Assembly: GCA_033557465.1 (NCBI GenBank) | Contig: CM066031.1 | Location: 1,228,383,312 to 1,228,447,311, forward strand | Origin: Ichthyophis bannanicus | Lineage: Eukaryota; Chordata; Amphibia; Gymnophiona; Ichthyophiidae | DNA length: 64,000 nucleotides | Direction of reading: 5' to 3' | In this document: positions 56,446-64,000 of the stretch, piece by piece | How the letters are laid out: the number at the start of each line of letters is the position of its first letter | How positions within the stretch are numbered: position 1 is the stretch's first letter | Notes under the pieces: generated by a model | What the model was told of the DNA's origin: nothing | Seen by the model: the letters and a program-made list of their open reading frames with translations, nothing else | Database searches by the model: none | Made by a program: the position numbers and the translations under genes

Positions 56446-57850
56446 TGCTGTCAAGTATCAGAATTAGTTAAAATCTGTAACTAAGGTTTCAAAGATGGTA
56501 GAGAAACTCAACCTAAGGCTTGGAAGTTGCAATTTCATTTTATGCTGCCCAAGAAATTACGTGTGCACCGGGATATTTTGCTCTGGTTTGTGTTTTGTTA
56601 GCTTTCATCTAGAGTATGATGTGGTCTATAGTTCTGCTTGCTTTCTTCAGAACAGCATTTTCAGTCCTAGAATGCTTTTTAATGAGTCCTGGCAAAACGA
56701 GACCAGATGTATCAGTGTTATGGAGTCATTTGGGTCACCCTTTCTTTGTGTGAAACCATTGGAATGCTTTTTATGATTCACATATATTTTCTGGTAATGT
56801 CAGCTTCAGCTCATTCTTATCTATGCTAATGTCTCAAAGGCTATTTTCAATAAAATAGTATCACCTTTGGATTTTTTTTGTTTTATTTGTTACTCTTTTT
56901 CCTGTGTATCCTTTTACTACAAAATTTAATGGAAAAAAATAAGCACAGAATGAAATGGAGCTAAACTATGAAGGGAAGACCTTGCAGGTTGCAAAGCTCA
57001 GAAATAACCTTTTCTAATCATTTAGAGAGCAATGATCGGAGACAGAAGGGTGGCCAGCTCCGTTTTCATGTGAGTCAGGATATCACACAACAGAGTTAGA
57101 GCCTTGGAGACACCAAGCCTCTTATTGAAAAGAATTTATGTGGTCAGCAAGGGGACTGAAAACATAAATCTTTCTAAAAAAAAATTATTAGCACTTATAC
57201 GTGTGCAGTAGAATTTTACAAAGGATGTCAAAGTGCAATCTGGGATGTCCAAGCCAGAACGCTCCCCCAAAAAAGCAGACAGATGTTCAGGCACAATTTC
57301 ACAGACATGGATGTATCCAGTATTGACATGTGTGGAACCATCTACATAGACATCCATGGAATAGTATGCCAGACCATGAATGTCTAGGAATAGCCTAATG
57401 GTTAGTGTCCTGTACATAGATCTTGCTGACTGACAACAGTATGGGGTAGGAGACTTGTGTAGTCCAGCTCCTTTTCACCAGATCATAGGTGTACTCGTTA
57501 AGATAGTGGTAGGCATGGCTGTTCTTCAGAGGTAGAGAAATGATATAGTGTTATCTTTCTGCTAGTGCCTCCTGATGAACCAACCAGCGAAATGCTGATA
57601 GCATTGAGGCAGAGGCGATTGATCATTACAGCAGGCTGGTTTTTGTCATCTATGAAGTGTGTTTTCTAACAACTATTTGACACATGTATGTATTTTTAGA
57701 AATATCACTGTATAGACCAATGATGTCATGTTGAGGGCATTAAGATGGCCTGACATTAATGTGAGCCATCTTGCCTAAGTCTCCCTAGTGGAGCACTGAG
57801 GTCAACTATGATTATTTAGTTAATGAAGATATAAAGAAACAAGTATATCT
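56446..57850. other. No gene seen
   Basis: Ordinary AT-rich DNA. 'cctcctgatgaaccaaccag' near 57569 resembles a phrase common in amphibian repeats. No exon of the KIAA0319-like gene was recognised. Confidence 0.45.
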
Positions 57851-57852
57851 TT

Positions 57853-57960
57853 TTGAATATCACTAGTAGTGTTACTGCTATTTTGCATTTTTGTATATCA
57901 CTAGTAGTGTTACTGCTAGTTGCATTTTTGTATATCACTAGTAGTGTTACTACTATTTTG
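57853..57960 (+). repeat. Three ~42-bp tandem repeats
   Basis: 'tatcactagtagtgttactg' recurs three times with 'catttttgta' spacers. Each unit contains the small palindrome cactagtagtg. Confidence 0.85.
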
Positions 57961-57974
57961 GGGACTTTCTTTGA

Positions 57975-58192
57975 TCAATTAGCTTCAGCAGCAAAAGTTA
58001 GGCCAACCTTTATTGTGCCTGACATTTGCCGCTTAGTGATAACCACGCCTTGGCTCAATATTGCTGCTGCCTGGTTACTGCCAGGTGATACCCGCACTGC
58101 TAACCAGTTAGTGCCGCTGAATATCATAGCTAGGGGGATTAACATGGTTAGCAGACCTGCTAACCGTGTTAATCTCTTTGAATATCGGGCCC
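57975..58192 (-). mobile_element. Possible MITE end (GGGCCCGATATTC)
   Basis: On the minus strand begins 'gggcccgatattcaaagaga', similar to the MITE at 44662. It contains 'gttagcaggtctgctaac', a palindrome, and repeats of 'taaccagttagt'. The other end is unclear. Confidence 0.4.
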
Positions 58193-59385
58193 AATGAAAG
58201 TATTGGCCAGTAGTCAACTGTTTAATGCTGTCTTGATAAGTCTCCTTAAAAGACTGCTTCTCAACCTTTTCTATTTTGTGGCGGACTTTTGTAAGTTTGC
58301 TCAGTCCTTGTGGCACACCACGCCAAATTTCTCATACTTCTCAGTTCCACTCCCTCCACCTGCAGATGGCCAGCAGCATTTTCCACCTCTGTGTGCCTTA
58401 TTCTGCCAGCTTTAGTCTGATACCTGAACATATGGGGTAAGCAGATCTGGGAAATTACAGAGCCCTACGCATTGAGGTCAGATTGAAGCCAGGCACACAG
58501 GTAAGAAGTGCTACTCTCCTGTCAGTGGGAGGGAAGGAAAGGTTACCCGTTTTCTGGTGGGTGAATCTTGGGCACTTCCTCTTTGTAGTTTCAACAGTGA
58601 GCAAGCAGTTCATTTTGATGGAAGTGGGGGTTGGGAGTCCATTGCACTGTCTCCTTGGAAAATTGTAGTAATCTACTCTCAAAGAATACCAAAAACCACA
58701 TTCTCTGTTACAACAAAATATTTTTGGTTCTGATACTGAAGCCTCAGAGCTGATGTGCATACAAGGAGAACTAATTACTGGGGATGTGCATTCATTTGAA
58801 ATGACATGGGAAATATCAATGACATTTCCCATAGTGCTTCATATAATTTTTAACCTGAAAATAGCAGGAAAAAGCCAACATTTCTGTTTCCCCCCCCCCC
58901 CCCATGCTATTAATAAGAGTGCACCATTGATGAAATTGCCCTTAAACAAACATTTTAAAAGACAAGAAAAGAAAACAAAAAAACATAAATGGCACGGAAA
59001 ACTAAACAAAACCAAATTCTTTTTTGGCCTCTACATTCCTATTAATTATACATCAGAAAAAAGAAGTAGTAGCCAACACATTCCAACTATTGACAGCATA
59101 CAAATTTTTATGTGGGACGTTCAGGTCAGAAATTTTGAACTGGCTTCCAGAGCATCCAGTTTACTCCAGGAGCCACAGAACAACTAGATCACTGTGTTGT
59201 AATCACTAGACGGAAAACAAAATGCTCTTTCCCACCTTTGTTGCCTGGGTGACTTCTTCTAATAAAGTTGGTTACAATTGAGTCACTTTCTTTTTGTTTT
59301 CTGTTCTGTTCTGTCTGTTTTCTCCTACTCCCTCTCTATTTCTTTCCATTTTGCTTTTCTTCTATCACCTAGCTTTATCACTCTT
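58193..59385. other. No gene seen; hAT-like fragment
   Basis: 'ctgcttctcaaccttttcta' at 58251 resembles a hAT-Charlie end (compare 19940). A C-run lies at 58890-58903. No credible ORF. Confidence 0.45.
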
Positions 59386-60640
59386 ATCTCCAGGAACAAG
59401 CAGGAATGTAGTCCTCACATATGGGTATTGTCGGTACCGATGGAGCCTGCGCGGGAACGCTCCCCAGCGTCCAATAGGAACGCTTTTAGGAGCATCCCTC
59501 AGCACATGCGTGCTGCCTTCCCGCCTTTCCAACTGTCCCTCTTCAGCTCTTCGTTTTCCGTGGAGCTGACAGGACCTATTCCCTGTCACCGCAGAAAATT
59601 CCGTCTTTAAATTTCTTTCTTGTCGCGTTTGCCTACCGCACGACGCCTACCGGTACCGCCAGTTCTTTTCATTTCTTTTAAAAAAAAACCCAAAAACGTA
59701 ACTTAGACTATTTCTTTTCAGAAACTTTCCTCTTTGGTGCTAGGTGCCATTTTGGGCATTAGGCCCCATTTTCCTAAATTATGGAAAAGCCAACTAGTGG
59801 TTTTAAAAAATGTACTAAGTGTGGCGGTACCATTTCCGTCACTGACACACATGATTGGTGTCTAAAATGTTTAGGACCTGATCATTCTCCAACTGAATGT
59901 CTCTCCTGCATGGGGATGACCAAAAGAAGAAGACAGAACCGGGCCGCAAAGCTCGGTACCCTCTTTTCTTCAGATGCCAGATCCATTGCATCGACATCGT
60001 CAAGGGCCTCTTCTTCCCCCCATGGATCTCAGGTAACTAAACATAAAAGCCAGTCCTCAAAGGGTAGCTCTCCTGCTAAGCATCGAGAGGCCATTGACAT
60101 TGCCCTTGAGGGAACCACACTGGCAAAACAGCCCTGGTGGGAGGCTTCGGTTTCCAAAGCATCGATGGGGCTTCAGGATGTTCTCGAGGCCTCAACCTCG
60201 CAAGAACTACCTGTGCCATGCTCAGGAGTTCAGGCCGTTCTTACCGGTATCGACACCCAGGCATTGGCAGCGTCGATAGACCAGAGGTTTCTTGCTATCG
60301 AGCGCAGTATCACAGCTCTTCTTTCAGCTGCGGTACCGGTGGTCCCAAGGGCACCGGTACCGACATCGACACCGATGCCAGTACCGAAACCGGTACAGAC
60401 ACTGGTACCGACACCGATGATGCTGGTACCGACGATAACGCCCCCGGTGGGTACTCTTCCCATGCCATCTCTGGCTGGAGTGGACAAAGCGGTACCGGGT
60501 CACCTTGGTACCGACTTCGATCGGTACCGGGCTCGTGCTTTGCAAGAGCATCGGGGTCAGGAATACTTCGATTCCTCCGATTCCGAAGACTCTGACAATT
60601 CTGTTGGCACCTCTAAAATCCATCCTCTAAAAAGCCCTCT
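59386..60640 (+). mobile_element. DIRS element 3, 5' part
   Basis: The left terminus 'tctccaggaacaagcaggaa' matches the DIRS element 1 terminus. A leader of about 390 bp follows, then the gag-like ORF from 59781. Truncated at about 60640, where Gmr1-like sequence begins. No RT or recombinase of this copy lies in the window. Confidence 0.8.
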
Positions 60641-60770
60641 AATTCCACTACTGATAGTGGAAGAACCTATAGCTTGGGTGGTGGTGGATGTGCTTGGGCC
60701 CTTGGAGAAAAGTGGGGCAAATTATCAATATTTCCTCATTTTTATAGATTGCACGACTTGCTACCGTTGA
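59781..60770 (+). CDS. DIRS element 3 Gag-like ORF fused to integrase fragment
   Basis: 329-aa open frame. Residues 1-45 carry the DIRS Cys/His segment ('FKKCTKCGGTISVTDTHDWC', 'CLGPDHSPTECLSC'). Ser-rich and helical stretches follow, then at about residues 190-230 a Val/Pro/Thr-rich tract encoded by ggtaccg repeats. From about residue 290 the frame runs by chance into Ty3/Gypsy integrase ('WVVVDVLGPLEKSG', 'YFLIFIDCTTCYR'). The DIRS part is a credible Gag. The fused protein is most likely a junction accident between two elements. Confidence 0.7.
   Translation: MEKPTSGFKKCTKCGGTISVTDTHDWCLKCLGPDHSPTECLSCMGMTKRRRQNRAAKLGTLFSSDARSIASTSSRASSSPHGSQVTKHKSQSSKGSSPAKHREAIDIALEGTTLAKQPWWEASVSKASMGLQDVLEASTSQELPVPCSGVQAVLTGIDTQALAASIDQRFLAIERSITALLSAAVPVVPRAPVPTSTPMPVPKPVQTLVPTPMMLVPTITPPVGTLPMPSLAGVDKAVPGHLGTDFDRYRARALQEHRGQEYFDSSDSEDSDNSVGTSKIHPLKSPLIPLLIVEEPIAWVVVDVLGPLEKSGANYQYFLIFIDCTTCYR
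60300..60540. repeat. GGTACC-rich hexamer tract in DIRS gag
   Basis: The hexamer ggtacc/ggtaccg and 'accgacac' recur about every 12-18 bp through this part of the gag ORF. It is purine/pyrimidine-alternating and codes for Val-Pro-Thr repeats. Confidence 0.75.
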
Positions 60771-61442
60771 GCGGTACCACTGAAGAAGGTCATCACTGAG
60801 AAGGTAGGGCAAGAGTTACTTAAGATATTCTGTCAGATGGGTTTTCTTAGGGAATTACTCACAGATAGAGGGACACACTTTCTTTTCAAGCATCTCAAAA
60901 GCCTCTGGAAGATATTTGGGATCCAACTCATAAAGACAGCTGCCTACCATCTGCAGACAGATGGTTTGGTAGAGCGCTTTAATCAAACCCTAATCCAGAT
61001 GCTCAAGAGATCCATTAGAAAGAATGTAAGGAATTGGGAAGAGGTTGTACCCTTCGTCCTATTCACCTACCTTGAAGTCCCTCAGGCTTCTCTGGGATTT
61101 TCGCCTTTTGAACTAATGTTAGGGTGCCAACCCAGTAACTTAATGGAGTTGGTTAAGGAGGGGTGGACTGGGAAAAAGGAGAAGGTTACCTTCATCTTGG
61201 AGTATATGAATTAAATGAGGGAGACCTTAAATACATGGTCCTCTTTGGCTAAGGAAAACTTAAAGAAAAGCCAAGAAAAACAGAAAAGCTGTTACGATAA
61301 GAGACCGCGTGAAAGAGCTTTCCAGCTGAGACAGAAAGTACTCATATTATTATGTACTTCCCAGAATAAACTGATGGCTCAGTGGAAAAGACCCTTTGTA
61401 CTTCAAAGGAAATTAGGATCAGTTGATTACAGGGTGTCCTAG
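60655..61442 (+). pseudogene. Gmr1-like integrase
   Basis: The catalytic core has D in 'WVVVDVLGPLE', D in 'LLTDRGTHFLFKHL' and E in 'QTDGLVERFNQTL', so the DDE triad is visible. The C-terminal part ('SCYDKRPRERAFQLRQKVLI', 'AQWKRPFVLQRKLGSVDYRV') fits the GPY/F-type tail. Stops at 60768-60770 and 61212-61214 interrupt the frame. Integrases insert the DNA copy into the genome. Inactive here. Confidence 0.85.
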
Positions 61443-61639
61443 AGAAAGGGTCGATCCCAAACCTTTCACGTAAATATTCTAAAATCCTGGGTGGATCAGG
61501 AGGGGTTAGGAGCTGATGTGGAGGAAGGGGGGAATCAGACATAGCTCAGATGCATGGTGAGTCCCCCATATCCATAGGGGAGGACTTAATCCATGAGCAG
61601 CGAGCTCAGGTGCGACTATTGGTCACTCAATTTCAAGAG

Positions 61640-62430
61640 GTATTCTCGCTGCTTCCCAGGCGGATCTGATTGGGAGTCCACCGGATTGTGACCTTTCCTG
61701 GAAAAGTTGTAAGACAAAAGCCCTATTGGCTACCGCAAGCCAAACAACAAGCAGTCAAGAAAGAGGTAGAAGAAATACTAAGGCTAAGGGTGATAGAGAA
61801 ATCGAGTAGTGAGTAGACCAGCCCCATTGTGCTCATACCGAAGCCGGATGGCTCTACAAGGTTTTGTACCAACTTTCGGCAGGTAAATGCCATATCTCAT
61901 TTTGATGCCTATCCCATGCCCCACATTGAGGACCTGTTAGAGCAACTAGGACAGGTGCAATATATGTCACCTTAGATCTCACAGAGGGTAATTGGCAAAT
62001 ACCTTTGGAAGAGTCCTCTAAGGAGAAAATGGCTTTCTGTACCCCCAAGAGTTCACTTCAGTTCACAGTCCTGCTGTTTGGACTGCATGGGGTGCTGGTC
62101 ACCTTCCACTGGATTATAAATCAAGTCCGATGGCTGCATCACTATTATGCAAGTGCCTATTTAGAACATGTGGTCATTTTTTCCACTACTTGGCTGACCA
62201 TTTATGTCATCTAAGAGTGGTGCATGAGGCCCTGAGAAGAGCAGGCCTCATGGCAAACCAAAAAATGTTCCTTAAGCCAAACAGAGGTTCAGTATTTGGG
62301 ACACTGAGTTAGGAAAGGCTAGATAAGGCCATCCACCAGTAAGATCGCTGTGGTTGAAGAAAAACCAATGCTGAGGACAAAGAAGCAAGTGAAGGCCTTC
62401 TTAGTACTAGTGGGATACTATCGGAAGTTC
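61640..62430 (+). pseudogene. Gmr1-like reverse transcriptase, heavily mutated
   Basis: Recognisable pieces in three frames: 'GFVPTFGR', 'FDAYPMPHIEDLLEQLGQ', 'FCTPKSSLQFTVLLFGLHGV', 'HLCHLRVVHEALRRAGLMAN', 'VKAFLVLVGYYRKFIPIF'. The YxDD box is not intact (about 62150-62210 reads past it in a shifted frame). Many stops. Confidence 0.75.
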
Positions 62431-62458
62431 ATTCCAATTTTCTGAAATAGCAGTCCCT

Positions 62459-62823
62459 TTGAAAGACTTACTGAAAAAGGGTCAGCCCAACCAAGTACGT
62501 TGGCCACCTTGTGCTCGATCAGCCTTTGAAACTCTTAGGGAAGTTTTGTGCTCCAAACTCGTATTGCAGAACATTGACTTTCAAGCCCCATTTATCTTGC
62601 AAATGGATGAATCTGGAGTAGGGCTAGGCACTGTCCTTACTCAAAGGGTTGAGGAGGAGGAACCCCTGGCCATGTACCTTAGCAGGAAGCGGAATGAGGC
62701 GGAGAAAAGATATTCCACTACAGAAAAGGAATGCCTCGCTGCCAAATGGGCTGTAGATCTGCTGAACTTTTATCTCTTGGGGAGACCTTTTGTTCTAATT
62801 ACTGATCAATCAGCCTTGAAGTG
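62459..62823 (+). pseudogene. Gmr1-like RNase H
   Basis: A 121-aa open stretch: 'KKGQPNQVRW', 'FETLREVLCSKLVLQ', 'FILQMDESGVGLGTVLTQRV', 'LSRKRNEAEKRYSTTEKECL', 'FYLLGRPFVLITDQSALK'. The catalytic D in 'QMDESG', E in 'TTEKECL' and D in 'ITDQS' are present. Ends at a TGA. The continuation 'RLMHWYLSLQAYSFDVENRA' follows in another frame. Confidence 0.85.
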
Positions 62824-63489
62824 ACTGAGCACTATGGCAAACTTGAATGCCAGACTTATGCATTGGTACCTCTCCTTACAAGCATATAGCTTTGATGTAG
62901 AGAATAGGGCAGGGAAAGAGCACACTGGGGAGAAAGCCTTTGAAAGGGGGAAGGTACATGACAGGGTATACATCCCGCCACACTGCCGAGGAACCAGAGG
63001 CAAGCCCCAGAACAGAGAGAGGCAAGCCAAGGGACCTTCTCAGTGAGCATACCCAAAGGCAGAATTCACTGCATTGGATCCCTGAGCCTAGCCAGAGATA
63101 GGGGAGGATACCTTAGAGAGGGATGTAGAGGTGGGCAACTCTCTGCAAGACATAGAACAGAGATCAACCACTGATGCCTCCGAGATGGAGATAGACCCCA
63201 GTATAACTCCCCTTGTAGTTTCACCCCAAGAGGAGGAGATGGAGACTCTTCTTTCTGGGATCAATTCTCTGATTAGGAACTGGAGATAGGTGCCCCGAAG
63301 GGCTTGTACTCCCTTCATCCGAAGATGAGGTAGTAGAAACAACCACTGTGTAAGGACCCATGCAGGTGGATGTAGCCAGTTACAAAGCTACGAGGGTGGT
63401 GATGTGCTGGCCGGAGGGGGGCTACTTAAATAAAATCCCTGTGTCAGACATGGGAGTTGGGTAGACCAAGGATTATAAGTAAGAATCAG

Positions 63490-64000
63490 ATAGGTGCACT
63501 ACTACTACTACTACTACTGCTACTATTACTACTACAGAACATTTGTATAGTGCTACAGGACATATGCAGTACTGCGCAGACACATGTAAAAGATGGTCCC
63601 TGCTCATCAGAGCTTACAATCTAGTCAAGACAGACAACACAGTAGCTGTAGACATGGGAAGCAGCTAGGGGGAATGGTAAAGAAACACAAAGGAGATCAG
63701 GTGAGTCAAGATCCGAAAGTGTCAATGAAGAGGTGAGTTTTCAGCCTGGATTTGAAAAGAGTCAGAGAAGGTGCCTGACATACAGACTCAGGTAGTTTGT
63801 TCCAGGCATACGGAGCAGCAAGGTGAAAGGACCAAATTCTTGAGTTAGCCGTAGAAGAGAAGGGCACAGATAGGAGCAATTTGTCAGAAGAGCGAAGTTC
63901 CCAAGGAGGAGTATAGGGAGAGATAAGAGTGGAAAGATAGTGAGGAACTGCAGTGAATGCACTTATAGGTCATCAAGAGAAGTTTGAACTGGATGTGGAA
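63490..64000 (-). mobile_element. L2-clade LINE, 3' end (inverted)
   Basis: The minus strand encodes 'FHLAAPYAWNKLPESVCQAP' and 'LFKSRLKTHLF', nearly the same as the copy at 2750-3600. The tail then has 'gattgtaagctctgatgagc', 'agggaccatctttta' and a (TAG)n tract, seen on + as (CTA)n at 63500-63537. The copy continues beyond the window edge. Confidence 0.82.

Larger units (their letters stand above)
60650..63480 (+). mobile_element. Gmr1-like Ty3/Gypsy element (IN before RT), degenerate
   Basis: Order of domains along the + strand: integrase (60655-61440), reverse transcriptase (about 61640-62430), RNase H (62459-62823). In ordinary Ty3/Gypsy elements integrase is last. The IN-RT-RH order with Gypsy-like sequences is the mark of the Gmr1 group first described in deuterostomes. 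The 5' end (LTR, gag, protease) is missing and the sequence abuts DIRS gag. A purine run 'ggaggggggct' near 63413-63423 could be the polypurine tract. No LTR recognised. Confidence 0.8.

Noticed and set aside
57569..57640. Possible further host exon after a pyrimidine-AG
   Set aside because: No donor in frame, and the sequence resembles a common amphibian repeat phrase.

Overview
This is a vertebrate nuclear window in which nearly everything is transposable element. The only host coding sequence I can recognise is one 105-bp exon at 45244-45348 (+). Its translation resembles, from memory, the start of the first PKD repeat of KIAA0319. The mix of DIRS tyrosine-recombinase elements, CR1, L2 and non-mammalian L1 LINEs, a Gmr1-like Ty3/Gypsy element and PIF/Harbinger transposons suggests an amphibian, most likely a caecilian. 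That is an inference, not a database match.

The main discovery is a family of very large PIF/Harbinger-type DNA transposons. Three copies share the 17-bp terminal inverted repeat GGGGTATGTTTACTAAA and lie at 5341-10456, 19987-23556 and 23858-44290. The third is 20.4 kb (about 19 kb without a nested solo LTR) and is flanked by a TTA target duplication. It carries a two-exon HARBI1-like DDE transposase that reads open (363 aa), a divergent three-exon Myb/SANT-like gene broken by one frameshift and one stop, and a second SANT-like gene of four exons whose phases join into one open 294-aa frame. The other two copies are internal-deletion derivatives keeping only the arms. All three arms carry tRNA-like pol III A/B-box motifs, 12-bp-period GGTGCC-type arrays, a CArG-like box just inside the left end, and a perfect or near-perfect palindrome 37-51 bp inside the right end. 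The palindrome differs in sequence between copies.

Layout: 1-1700 foldback and G-rich minisatellite; 2750-3600 L2 LINE end; 3986-4215 SINE; 5341-10456 Harbinger derivative A; 10548-10967 MITE; 11695-12031 CR1 end and microsatellite; 12316-16803 DIRS element 1; 17396-18009 MITE; 18003-18922 LINE fragment and Tigger-like MITE; 19058-19590 LINE end; 19987-23556 Harbinger derivative B; 23858-44290 giant Harbinger; 44662-45126 MITE; 45244-45348 host exon; 45490-56445 DIRS element 2, interrupted by a CR1 (47551-55756), itself interrupted by a full-length L1 (48232-53672); 57853-57960 short tandem repeat; 59386-60640 DIRS element 3 gag region; 60650-63480 Gmr1-like Ty3/Gypsy with integrase upstream of reverse transcriptase; 63490-64000 inverted L2 end.

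The window therefore looks like intronic sequence of one large host gene, filled by at least three nested rounds of retroelement insertion and by one expanded DNA-transposon family that may have been active recently.
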